Positions 11,891-22,183 of a stretch of DNA of 64,000 nt are shown in pieces. Each line of letters starts with the position of its first letter. The stretch's first letter is position 1. The DNA is from Echinarachnius parma (Eukaryota > Echinodermata > Echinoidea > Clypeasteroida > Echinarachniidae), in contig JBAMJV010008254.1 in assembly GCA_037951105.1 (NCBI GenBank), forward strand, positions 1 to 64,000, given 5' to 3'. The position numbers and the translations under genes are program-made. The notes under the pieces were generated by a model, which saw nothing but the letters and a program-made list of their open reading frames with translations, ran no database searches and was not told where the DNA came from.

Positions 11891-12154
11891 CCCAGGTCGA
11901 AATTCCCATAGAACCAAAACCCATAGGAAACCCATAGAAACCCATAGGCCTATTGGTTTATATGGGTTTCAATAGGAAAATGGAACATGGGTTTCCTATG
12001 GGTTTCCTATGGGTTTCCTATGGGTTTCCTATGGGTTTTGATTCTATGGGAATTTCGACCTGGGAAATGTCTATGGGTCCCATAGAAACCCATAGAGACC
12101 AATAGGATTGTCCTATGGGTTTCCTATGGGTTTCTATGGGAATTTCGACTTGGG
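11891..12154. mobile_element. TA-flanked element built of an 11-bp minisatellite
   Basis: Ends are inverted repeats: CCCAGGTCGAAATTCCCATA at the left and CTATGGGAATTTCGACTTGG at the right. TA dinucleotides flank both sides (11,889-11,890 and 12,155-12,156), consistent with a Tc1/mariner-type target duplication. The interior is (CCTATGGGTTT)n and its complement. A second internal copy of the right end (to about 12,064, AATTTCGACCTGGG) defines a shorter 174-bp element within the 264-bp one. Confidence 0.75.
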
Positions 12155-12519
12155 TATTGACGAACGCGACTATCACACGAGCAGTGGCAGTCATGGCTCC
12201 AGCTCCTTCTGTATACGCGCGGCTAATCATTCACCAAATGTTTCTGGCATGATTATAGTTTGTATTATTTTGTCGGCACTTGAAATATACAAGAAAAACA
12301 TCATCATACAAAGTATAAAGTAACGATCATACTTAGATTCAAGCATGTCACGGCCTTGACAAAAGGCTAGATCTGAGCCCCAGAGGACGACAAGCGTTTC
12401 CAAGAGAGGATCGAAGAATGAACATGGGAATTGCAAATAATTATGATATCCAATTTGGTAATTCAACATTTGCTTTGGCAACATTATCACCACATTATTA
12501 TCTCTAGTGGAAGTCTCTA
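12155..12519. other. Non-coding, no gene seen
   Basis: No conserved feature recognised. Confidence 0.4.
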
Positions 12520-12735
12520 GTCATGGTTAGGTTTCGGTTTAAGACTAGGGGTAAAATTAGGTTCAGGTTTGGGATTAGGGTTAGGGTTGGGTTCAGAAGC
12601 AAAATCAAATTTAGGGTTAGGTATTAGGGTTAAAGTTAGGCTTATGTTTAGTATTAGGGTGAGACTTAGGCTTAGCATTAAGGTTAAGTTTATGTTTGGG
12701 TTATATAGAGGGAGGGTGTCGGGGCTAGGTTTAGG
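12520..12735 (+). repeat. Degenerate TTAGGG-like repeat tract
   Basis: Many variants of TTAGGG (TTAGGGTTAGGG, TTAGGTTC, TTAGGCTT) over about 215 bp. This looks like a decayed interstitial telomere-type tract or a TTAGG-like minisatellite. It has only two or three perfect hexamers in a row, so it is not a telomere. Confidence 0.6.
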
Positions 12736-13061
12736 TTTGTAGTATATATTATAGGGGCATGCAAGAATCCATCCCTTTAACAAGTTGAAGTTGGTAGCTG
12801 CGCCAATGTTCTTGTTGCTGTTGGCAGATTCATGTCTTTTCAAGAAGCTATAAATGTTCTTGATACGTTAGCGGATTGCTCCGGGACGTCGCGTGAAAGT
12901 ATGTCAATTATATCATGATCGTACCAAATAGAACGGGTTCAAAAGTTAACAGGCGAAAATATCTGTATTCGTCATTTTGTAACGACGTTGCTGTTCTCAT
13001 TAAATCAGTTGTTTTACTCTGGCTATTTACAGAAAGCGAATATGTTCCTTAAAACACAATC

Positions 13062-13508
13062 TTAAAGGGGTAGTACAGTTTTGGTAAGGGTGAGCTTTAG
13101 TAACCTAAACCTGCACAATAACATTACAAACTAATAGTTAGAACTTACCCATGCTCCAAAGGTGTAGACAATTACAAACGACTAAGTAAAAAGCCTGTTA
13201 TCATTCAAAAAGAGCCATTACAACACAAAAGGGCGCTCTCCAAAAAAGCATTGGTTTTAAGTGTAAACTGTGTAAGCATTTTTTACATTTAAAAAAAAAA
13301 TCATCGAATAAATCTGGGGCCCAGATTTATTCCGATCGGATATATTTATTGATATTTCAGCCGTTTCTGAACCGATTTTGATCAAATAAAGTTTATTCTG
13401 TCATTAAAATTGTATGCTCTTTCAAATTTTACACTCAGTTTTTCATTATCTCACAAACAAATTATTTCGCGCAGCGCCCTCTATACCAAAACTGAACTAC
13501 CCCTTTAA
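13062..13508 (+). mobile_element. TTAA-flanked TIR element, copy A
   Basis: 447 bp including TTAA at both ends (13,062-13,065 and 13,505-13,508). Terminal repeats are AGGGGTAGTACAGTTTTGG and CCAAAACTGAACTACCCCT. The interior is non-coding and includes CATTACAAACTAATAGTTA and TTTATTGATATTTCAGCC, which recur in the copies at 20,203 and 21,620. TTAA target sites are typical of piggyBac-type transposition, so a piggyBac-derived MITE is the likely class. Confidence 0.8.
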
Positions 13509-13550
13509 ATCGAATGAAAAAGTAATTCCATAGAGTAGATAGATATGGGT

Positions 13551-13708
13551 TCCGTTGCAGAAAGAGTTGCAACTGATTGACTATAATGCGCAAATCTAAT
13601 CGGTTCATGTGTGATTTTTTTCTTTCTGACTTGTAATTAATTGCAATTAATTAATTAATTAATTTACAATCCATAAATAATTACAACTTTTTCCTGCAAC
13701 GGGGCCCT
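13551..13708. mobile_element. Short TIR element (GTTGCAGAAAGAG family), copy 2
   Basis: The left end is CCGTTGCAGAAAGAGTTGCA and the right end is TTACAACTTTTTCCTGCAAC followed by GGGG. The interior holds a (TTAA)n patch. It is the same family as the copy at 633-791 and the copy split by the LINE at 38,387 and 59,709. Confidence 0.8.
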
Positions 13709-13934
13709 AGTCCTATATCTACAGTGGTTCTATTCGTGAAATGGTCTAGATTGTATATGTTTCTCTGTCGTGGATACAACATCAACATAACGTCATGGCG
13801 TTCAGACGATATCTGGAAAGTGTCACCATTTAGGACCTCTTGCGTAGAGGGGAAAGTGGGGTATGGTGCCACGTACTGGTTTTTCCAATTTCCATGAAAG
13901 TGTATTGAACTATGAACCTATGTCTCCCTCACAC

Positions 13935-14230
13935 GTAGCCAGGATTTTTCAAGGAGGGGGGGGGGGGGGGGGGGGGGTGCGTAATTTACAAAAACAGGAT
14001 CGTGTAACAGGGGGAGGGGGGTGTCCGTTTCCAAAACAAATCGAGGCCGAGACACCAACCACTGGTTTATTTGTGTATAAAGGGGGAGGTGGGTCGTCCA
14101 CAAGACCGATCGTTGCCCGAGACCACAGGTTTAGAAGGCCGAGACCGATTAAAAGTGGACCTTCCTGGTTGTTTTGTTTTGTTTGTTTGTTTGTTTGTTT
14201 GTTGTTGTTGTGTTTTGTTTGTTTGTTTGT

Positions 14231-14266
<36 letters not shown>

Positions 14267-14314
14267 TTTTTTTGGGGGGGGGGAGGGGTTGCGTATCACA
14301 CAACCTGGCTACGG
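13935..14314. repeat. Dispersed repeat with CGTAGCCAGG ends, G- and GTT-tracts
   Basis: Short inverted ends are CGTAGCCAGG (13,935-13,944) and CCTGGCTACG (14,305-14,314). The interior contains a G-run of about 21 (13,956-13,977), (TTTG)n and (GTT)n near 14,170-14,265, then runs of T and G. Apparent proteins here translate the low-complexity tracts. It resembles the C-tract repeats near 1.75 and 30.4 kb. Confidence 0.55.
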
Positions 14315-14394
14315 GCCTGCATATGATGTTGCCAGTAAACCATGGTGTCATTACCCATACAAGTGTAAAGTCTCTATGTAATCCGAAGGGACTA

Positions 14395-14927
14395 TACAGG
14401 GTGGCCCAGAAATAACGGAACGGGGCACTTCCCAAAATAAAGTAACGAAATGACTGGGTCCATCGGATAGTGTGTCTTTTCAAATGAAAATTGATACCAA
14501 GAACATTAATTTTGGTCGTGTAGTTTTTGTTTTAGAGCGCTGTAAGTGACACCATGTCAGGGTTCATTTTTCTTCAATTTTGACTGACCTATTGGCTAAA
14601 GAATGACCCGAACGGCTCGTCATAGAATTACGACGCACAATGATGCGGACACCTTTGTTAGTGTGCATTCGACTGAATAGCCACAGCACCGTAATTCTAT
14701 GCCGAGCCGTTCGGGTCATTCTTTAGCCAATAGGTCAGTCAAAATTGAAGAAAAATTAACCCTGACATAGTGTCACTCACAGCGCTCTAAAACAAAAACT
14801 ACACGACCAAAATTAATGTTCTTGGTATCAATTTTCATTTGAAAAGACACACTATCCGATGGACCCAGTCATTTCGTTGCTTTATTTTGGGAAGTGCCCC
14901 GTTCCGTTATTTATGGGCCACCCTGTA
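14395..14927. mobile_element. Foldback element, about 235-bp arms, TA-flanked
   Basis: Long inverted arms enclose a spacer of about 60 bp. The left arm starts TACAGGGTGGCCCAGAAATA and the right arm ends TTATGGGCCACCCTGTA. TA lies at 14,393-14,394 and 14,928-14,929. The arms are nearly identical, apart from for example AGAAATAACGG against a complementary AAATAACGG and a few substitutions. The interior is non-coding. TA target and CAGGGTGGCC ends suggest a mariner-related foldback MITE. The near-identity of the arms points to recent insertion or arm homogenisation. Confidence 0.85.
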
Positions 14928-15552
14928 TAGTGATCGAAGAGGGGTGGAATTCATGCTATATAATACTATTTTGAAGAGTCAACGAACGCCCTATACTGAA
15001 TTCGACACGATGGAACTGAAGTTGGTCATTTTGCATGATTTAATTTTCCAACACCATCAACATTTGACCATGTTGCCCATAAATCATGTTTTCATTGCCC
15101 CGTGTAAAGTCCGTTGGGACTTTATAATACCTACATATCAAGATTGAGCAAGTCCGTTGTGACTTTTAGACCTATATAGACACACTACATAGCGGATTTT
15201 GGCACGACAGAATTTGTGTAAGCCAATCTCTGTAATTTTACGTTTTAACACCAACAGCAGTTGACCATGATTTCCAATAAATCATAGTTTTTTCATTGCC
15301 CGGTAAAGTCACAATCATGTTATCCATTGGGAATGAATTATGTGAAAAAGACTTCAATAATGTCAGACGATTAAGGACTGTCTACAAAATAAATTTACGG
15401 GTTCACCGCCCTCTACTTGGGTTCGTCGCGACCGGGTGTAAAGTGTAAACCGACAGTGAACACCCTTTTTTCTGGAAGAACTCACTTTCTACCAAACAGC
15501 CCTCGAATAGGGATTAAGCATGTTAAGTAAGTTCCCGAAGGACTAAATACGC
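14928..15552. other. Non-coding with weak repeats
   Basis: The phrase TGTAAAGTCCGTTGGGACTT near 15,103-15,122 has weaker relatives at about 15,150 and 15,303, and a related GTGTAAAGTC lies just left of the foldback element. This suggests an older repeat interrupted by it. No gene seen. Confidence 0.4.
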
Positions 15553-15771
15553 CGGGAATAGTAGACTCGAACCTGGGAGCCTTGCATTGAAAGACGAGTG
15601 CCCAATCCACTAAACCACGATGCTTCGACAACCATAGTTTTACATGGAGTAGATGCAGCCGTGAGCCTTGCGGAAAGAGCAAAACACGCCGGTATATAAG
15701 TATTTAAGACGCGAACCTGCAACCCTCGTATTGAAAGACGAGAGCCCAATCCACTAAACCACGCTGTTTCC
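15553..15771 (-). repeat. Pair of tRNA-like repeats
   Basis: Two minus-strand tRNA-like segments lie at about 15,553-15,625 and 15,690-15,771. Both read GTGGTTTAGTGGATTGGGC (A-box-like), then CGTCTTTCAAT (anticodon-arm-like) and AGGTTCG (B-box-like). The second has a 5-bp anticodon-type stem, CTCGT/ACGAG, but an 8-nt loop. Neither has pairing acceptor ends. They are SINE-like or tRNA-derived, not tRNA genes. Confidence 0.6.
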
Positions 15772-16999
15772 ACGTACATGTTGTGGTAGGAGGAGACTGG
15801 TAGCCGCATGGATAGTACTATCCATGGTAGCCGTGAGCCATGCGGCTGCAGCTGCTCGTGTGATACAGTAGTCGCCCTTGTCCATCGTTCATGCCATCAG
15901 ACGCCAAACACTCTGTTAAAAGGCTACCATGAACTGTGAGTGCTCACAATATCGGGGGTCCTTTCGTTCAGGTTCAGGTCAACCTTAATTCATGTATTTC
16001 CCAGGTCAGTTCGATCTCGTCGAATTTGTCATAATTTTTTTTTTCTCACCCACGACTCTATCGAGCTCTCGTCTTATACCCAAGTTCAAATTCAAACCAA
16101 GCCCTGTCTGAGACGTTTCTCCTCTTCTATTCCCCCGTGACCGGCCCCGGGCCTATAGGGGCGCGCAGGAGGCAAACATAAACTCATAAATTTGTCCCAA
16201 AACACATCTCGAAGTCGGCAGATCAAGACATCGTTTTGACTTTCCAGCGGAATGTTTCGTATCCGCTGCGGCAGCGTCCAGACTTTCGTCGTTCATTTTG
16301 AAAGTATTCAGTTAGCATCAGTCGACTACTTGATCCTTTTAAAAACCATACGATGAAATATACGAGTCTGCCCACTCACATTTTTATTGGTCGTTTCCAG
16401 ACAATATTATGGAGTCTTCAGAAGTTCCGACGACGTTCCGAGTTTCACATTAAACACGTTGTCATGTCTGGACTAAAATCACTAGGGAACTGCGATGTGA
16501 TAATGTCAACCATGAAAACATTTGAGTTCGTCCGCGTGCGTCCCCAGATGGAATGTTAGACATGCAAAACGTGTTCGAATTCTGTTCTAATCCTGTTTAT
16601 AGAAGCTCATAAAATTGAAGAAAAACATTATAAATACACTTAGAACGATTTGCCGATATAAAACAGGTTTTCGTTTTTCGTTTCGGGTTGTCGTTAGAAA
16701 CTGTATAATTATTATACATAGCGGATCCATCAATTATTGGTAGGAGGTTTTTAAAATGTCGATATGTCTCACAGAATGTCACGACAGTTGGACAAAATCT
16801 AAGTGAACTTTTTCTTCTATCATTGAATATATAGGACATTTATCTATTTGATATCGATCGTGACATTGGTTACCACAGCTCGAAATGTTGTAATTACAGT
16901 TTCCTGGATCAAATCGTTTTTTTATTACGAAGTGTCGCAATCATGCACACACCGTAATCATACCCGTAAATCCTTAGCGTAAGCATAGTAAAAGGAATG
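15772..16999. other. Non-coding, no gene seen
   Basis: No domain-bearing frame or RNA gene recognised. A (T)n patch lies near 16,036. Confidence 0.4.
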
Positions 17000-17690
17000 T
17001 AATGGGAAAGGCTATGAATGGAACGTGGCTATCCCGTGGCAATCACGACATCTACGTGTCAAAACATGGTAGGTACGATACTTTGTCTACGTGTCACTTA
17101 CGGGAAGGCAGAGGTGAAAGTTCACAATTTTCGAAATTCTGCCACGTAAACATTCATGTTGGCCGAGCATCTGACTAGGCTATCCCCGTGGCTTTATTCG
17201 GCGTTGTGTACGGCCCCGTCAAATAATCTTGTTTCAATTCGCCTTCCTGCAATATTACGGGGATGTACGGCTGCGTCATAAATCAGATTTACGTGGCCTT
17301 TATACCATATTTACGGCGATTTGTTTACGGGGATGTATGCATTAATGCACCCGTAAGAATTACGTGTTGGCATATTTTGTGGAATGCAATATTAAACGAG
17401 GCTATTCGAAGGCAATTTCGTTGCTATGCCGTGTTAATACGTGGCGATACTTGCCAATTCTAGTCGATACTGGCCCACTGGGTTGTTGTGCCACTTGCGG
17501 GAAGGCAGAGCAAATATATCATAATGTTCAAAATTCAGCCACGACATGACTATTGTTATCAGCTCTGCCTTCCAGTGACACGTAAACACAATTCTGCCAC
17601 GTATTTTTACGTATCGTTACGTATTGACATGGAATAGATTGATCATGGCATAACGTGGCTCTTACTGCAAGGCTTTACGTGTACTGAAAT
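17000..17690. repeat. Region dense in ACGTGGC / GCCACGT and GGAAGGCAGAG motifs
   Basis: Short motifs recur on both strands: ACGTGGC or its complement at about ten places, TACGGGGATGTA twice (near 17,258 and 17,327), and CGGGAAGGCAGAG at about 17,101 and 17,498 with an inverted CTCTGCCTTCC near 17,563. It looks like a mosaic of inverted short repeats, perhaps an old foldback element. No coding content is evident. Confidence 0.45.
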
Positions 17691-17776
17691 GTATGAAGGC
17701 GACATATAATAACAGGAGACAGAGTGCGAGGCGTTCATGTCACGTACCTCTCATTCACATTGTCGTTGACCTCATG

Positions 17777-18073
17777 TTACCCCGAGTCGGATAAACTTTC
17801 GCTCATGTTGTCGTGCGTAGTCTTGGTGGCAGACCCATATAGATCATGTAGGTTGGATCTGGAATTATTGTCTTCGTCATTATAGCATGATTTATTATGA
17901 ATTTTCTCTGGATATAATAATGATTTAAATTTAAATTTACCCCAAGTCGGATCAACTTTCGCTCATGTTGTCAAGCGTAGTCTTGGTGGCAGACCCATAA
18001 TATGTCATGTAGGTTGGATCTGGAATTCTTGTCATCGTCACAAGCATGATTATGAAAATTCTCCGGATATATA
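17777..18073. repeat. Tandem duplication, 160-bp period
   Basis: Copies begin at 17,777 and 17,937 (TTACCCC, G/AAGTCGGAT, TTTCGCTCATGTTGTC, TAGTCTTGGTGGCAGACCCA). They differ by scattered substitutions and small gaps. Confidence 0.85.
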
Positions 18074-18206
18074 CCGTAAACCATGCAAGGAGGGCTTTGG
18101 GTATACTATATGTTTTCTCACGAAATATTCTGAAAGTCTAATGCACTGGATGCACAGATGCGGTGAATTTCCTGGGAGTAATCACATTTGTGATGATAAT
18201 GAAAAC

Positions 18207-18420
18207 GGGGTCCGCTCGATAGTCATAAGGATCGCTAGTCATAAGGACCACTAGTCATAAGGACCGCTATTCATAACGTGTAACTTCCTATACCTTATGC
18301 CTCTATGAATAGTGACCCCCTTTTCGTTTTATGAATAGCGGTCCTTCACGTATAGGAAGTTACACGTTATGAATAGCGGTCCTTATGACTAGCGGTCCTT
18401 ATGACTAGCGAGGTTACCCC
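18207..18420. mobile_element. Foldback element with 16-bp internal subrepeats
   Basis: Inverted arms start GGGGTCCGCTCGATAGTCAT on the left and end CTAGCGAGGTTACCCC on the right. Each arm contains two or three tandem copies of TAGTCATAAGGACCGC or its complement, then AACGTGTAACTTCCTATA. The spacer, about 50 bp, holds CCCCCTTTTCG. Non-coding, 214 bp. The superfamily is unassigned. Confidence 0.8.
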
Positions 18421-19178
18421 AAAACACAACCTTTATTTGTCTCCCCTGCTCTTCCGAAATCCCTCTTTCCCCCCACTACACCCTTTACCTCGTGTTTCTC
18501 TATGTTATCAATATTTCACACTTTCCATCCAGTATCGCTCACTCTCACATATCAGAGAAAGGAGCGCTTTCAAATTTGCATATATCATTTACTCTTTATA
18601 ATTAATTTATGATATTTTGATCATTCTCCTTAATTGTTTGTCACCATTGAACAACTTAAAAGCAGTTATAATGTACTTTGTATTGTATCAATCAGAGTTT
18701 CATTGCATTGGCATGTATCTAATGATGAGAGTATTATGTCAAGCGAGGTCCTCTGGGATATCTGTGTTCGTCATTGAGGGTATACTACCCTGGATACAGA
18801 AAACTGGTTAAATCTATTTATAACAAGGCTACAAACTCATCATAATAAATAATTCTTTAACATTACATTACCACCTCGTCTGAAAGCCTGCTAGATTTGG
18901 ACTTGTGATATAGACAACCGTACGCATGTAAGGGAATCTGGTGAGAATTTCCTTGTTCTTTACCGCGATGTTTATTTTTCCAAGGTTAAAAAATGATTAA
19001 TAAACAGTTACAAGTACGGGTTATATTTCATATTTTAATGGTTCGTGAGATGTGTCATAACCGCTTCGGCTTTCAAAAGAAACTCGGGGAAATACGAAAC
19101 GAAATAATTGAGTTTCACATCATCTTTTCAAATCTATTTTGATCACACCATGTATAGGTCCATGGCATGTAGTGTTAA
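18421..19178. other. Non-coding, no gene seen
   Basis: A/T-rich. Short frames at 18,401-18,811 lack any recognisable domain. Confidence 0.4.
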
Positions 19179-19388
19179 GCCCGGCGCAGACAGAGCCGAC
19201 TCGACCCGATCCGACTGGTTTCAATCAGGCTAGAGTTGGGCCCGGGCGGTCGAAGCAGATTTATCGTGTTGAATCGGCCCCAACTGGCATCCGACTGTCT
19301 CTCGACTGGCAAAATGTGTGTCGCGAGGCACTGAAAACTGAGCCGATCGGAATGACAACCAGTCGAGTCGGCTCTGTCTGCGCTGGGC
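19179..19388. mobile_element. TIR element, GCCCGGCGCAGACAGAGCC ends
   Basis: About 210 bp. The left end is GCCCGGCGCAGACAGAGCCG and the right end is CGGCTCTGTCTGCGCTGGGC, matching inverted over about 30 bp, with ACTGGTT further in on both sides. TTA lies just outside both ends (19,175-19,177 and 19,390-19,392), compatible with a 3-bp target duplication as in Harbinger-type elements, though one extra base on each side makes this uncertain. Confidence 0.75.
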
Positions 19389-20202
19389 ATTAGCCTTTCA
19401 CGATGCATGACCGACGTGGGTATAATATTTAAAATTAGAATGATTAAAAACACTTGGACGAGCCAGTTTTCTTATTTTGTACAATGCGGCGAGTAATGAC
19501 GTCATCGGTGTCGTTAGCGAAGAAGAGTTGTAATTGGTCACGGGAGCTACACTTACAGGTGTAATGGTGCATCGCTAAATCATTTGGTTGTATTATTCGC
19601 CCTTTACGATTCATCCTAAAAACGAGGGATTATCTATAATTCCCTTGGACATGACTGCACTTTTATCTCAATAATCACGCTCACAACTGTCTTCCGACAT
19701 CTGACACACACTAAGTGTGTCCATATTGGATTTTTTAGGGAAAACTTTCTCTCGCAACTTGTTTTCTTCTTTCAAACTCAAAGCCCCTGCCGAATTAACC
19801 TTCCACGAATTTCCAGCACCCCCGCGATCCGGTTATGCTCTATTATCTTTTGATGTTGCGGTTATAACTTCAGGTGCTGCGAACGTGTTTATTGAATTGA
19901 CGAACGGACTGAATCAAGCGGACATTTTTAAACCAGGATCGTGAACATGGATGCACTTTGGCTAGATATTGAATAAACGTGTGGTTCTCATCAGGCTGTT
20001 TGAGCACAATGCTTTTGGGAATTAAAAAGTGAATTGACAATGATCCCCAGGAGGAATTATTATGGGGAAACTGGGTTTTCAAGATAGCCCACATATTTCG
20101 AAGATTACGATCATAACTGAAAATTATGCTTAATGCCACGTGGTTGCCGATGTGATGTAACAGGTGGAACGATGGACAAAGCTTTGAATTTAGTCATTTT
20201 GT
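19389..20202. other. Non-coding, no gene seen
   Basis: Two short frames on opposite strands (19,717-19,944 and 19,870-20,139) have no recognised family. Confidence 0.4.
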
Positions 20203-21050
20203 TTAAAGGGATAGTTGAGTTTTGGTATAGAGGGCGCTACACATAATAATTTGTTTGTGAGATAATGAAAAACTGAATGTAACATTTGAAAGAGCATAAG
20301 GCCAAACAAAAAATGGTTTGATTGGAGTAACGGGCAACCAAAAATTAGGGTAGGTCGGTAGGGATTTTTAAATTTTTTTATTCATTTCTTTTTTTTCGCA
20401 CAAATACACAAAAACACACACATAACACATCGCAATTGCAAATTCTATTGCAATTTTTTTATTTTTTTTTAAATAAAATTCAGAAAAACTTCTAGGGTCG
20501 GCGTGCATTGGCGCCGGTATTTTTAGGGGCGGGCGTGTTACGCCAATCCAACAATTTATTTTTCATGGCCTAATATTTTAATGACAGAATAAACTTTATT
20601 TGATCAAAATCGATTCAGAAACGGCTGAAATATCCATAAACGTAACCATTTGGAATAAATGTGGGGCCCCACAATTATTAGATAATTTTGAACCAACCGT
20701 TACATTTTTTTTTTAAATGCTTCCTCATTTCAAAAATGTTCAAAAGAAGTTTTTTAATAGTTGTTGATTATCTCTCTATCTAATCACTATTTTTACGAAC
20801 CTTCACATGCACAATATTTTATTTTAAATGGTTTAAACCAATGAGTTTTTAGAGAGCGCCATCTTGGGTTTGAACGGCTCTGTTTGAATGATAACAGGCT
20901 TTTTACTTAGTCGTTTGTAAGTTTGAATTCCTTTCAAGCATGGTAGAGTTATAACTATTAGTTTGTAATGTAATGGTGCAGGTTTTGGTTACTACAATTC
21001 AGTTTGACCAAAACTGTACTCTCTTTACCAGAACTCAACTATCCCTTTAA
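20203..21050 (-). mobile_element. TTAA-flanked TIR element, copy B (inverted, interrupted)
   Basis: Same family as 13,062-13,508 but in the opposite orientation, with TTAA at 20,203-20,206 and 21,047-21,050. Ends are AGGGATAGTTGAGTTTTGG and CCAGAACTCAACTATCCCT. It is longer (848 bp) mainly because another element sits inside it at about 20,298-20,573. Confidence 0.8.
20298..20573. mobile_element. TIR element nested in copy B
   Basis: About 276 bp interrupts the host element between AAAGAGCAT and ATTTTAATGACAG, which are nearly adjacent in the copies at 13,062 and 21,620. Its ends are inverted: AGGCCAAACAAAAAATGG followed by TTGATTGGAGTAAC on the left, and GTTACGCCAATCCAACAA through CATGGCCT on the right. 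Non-coding. Confidence 0.7.
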
Positions 21051-21174
21051 ATAAAGTTGGTAATTTTAGGATCAAAGACCTTGGATTAAGGAATTAGAAA
21101 ATGTGCGTCAAGAGAAGATTTGGTTTAGGTAGATCCGATCATATTTACCGGTATTTCAATAAACGAAAACATGA

Positions 21175-21446
21175 TCTGGGCCCATGTTCATAAAACCTCA
21201 CGAGCTTAATTAGTTTCATGCTAAGTCTATTTTGGATGACGTGCATGGCTAAGAATTACACACATAATATTTTAGTTTCTAACTAGGTTTGATTTAGTTG
21301 GTACCTAATATCTGGGCCCATATTCATGAAACCTCACTAGCGTAGTATCATGCTTAGTCTATTTTGGATGACTTGCATGGCTAAGAATCAAACACATGAT
21401 CTTTAAGTTGCTAACTAGGGTTGATTGAGTGGGAACCTATTATAGC
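21175..21446. repeat. Tandem duplication, 136-bp period
   Basis: Two copies begin TCTGGGCCCAT at 21,175 and 21,311 and share AAACCTCAC, TCTATTTTGGATGAC and GCATGGCTAAGAAT. They differ at many sites, so this is an old duplication. Confidence 0.8.
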
Positions 21447-21619
21447 CTTAACCAGCTAACCCTAGTTGGGGACTAGGGGAACTGTTTGTTGCTTACTAAA
21501 CTGTATCAATTGAAATACACTTAGTATGGAACTAATCTAGCGGTTTTTTTTTATGAATTTGGACCCTGGACGTTCGATCCTTACATAATCTCCATCAGAA
21601 ATCTAAATGTGGACTCTGC

Positions 21620-22183
21620 TTAAAGGGATAGTTGAATTCTGGTAAAGAAAGTACAGTTTTGGTCAAACTGAATTTTAGTAACCAAAACCTGCACCATTAC
21701 ATTACAAACTAATAGTTATAACTCTACCATGCTTGAAAGGAATTCAAAATTACAAACGACTAAGTAAAAAGCCTGTTATCATTCAAAAAGAGCCATTCAA
21801 ACACAAGATGGCGCTTTTTTAAAAGGCATTGGTTTCAACCATTTTTCATACAAAATTATGCATGTGATGTTGTATTGATATAATGATTAAATAGCGAGAT
21901 CATCAACAACTATTTAATAAACGCTTTTGAAAATTTTTGAAAAAGTGCAAGCATTTTAATTTTTTTTTCTAAAAATCATCTAATTATTTGGGCCCCAAAT
22001 AATTATAAGATCAGATATATTTATTGATATTTCAGCCATTTCTGGGTCGATTTTGACCAAATAAAGTTTATTCTGCCATTAAAATTGCATGTTCTCTCAT
22101 ATTCGACATTCAGTTTTTCATTACCTCACAAACAAATTGTGATGTGCAGCGCCCTCTCTACCAAAACTAAACTACCCCTTTAA
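21620..22183 (+). mobile_element. TTAA-flanked TIR element, copy C
   Basis: Same orientation as copy A. TTAA lies at 21,620-21,623 and 22,180-22,183. Ends are AGGGATAGTTGAATTCTGG and CCAAAACTAAACTACCCCT. Together with copy B it forms a large inverted pair separated by about 570 bp. Confidence 0.8.

Noticed and set aside
12520..12735. True telomere
   Set aside because: Repeats are degenerate with unique DNA on both sides.
13863..14483. Frames with poly-Gln, poly-Pro or poly-Gly runs
   Set aside because: Produced by G-, T- and GTT-tracts of a dispersed repeat; overlapping frames on both strands.
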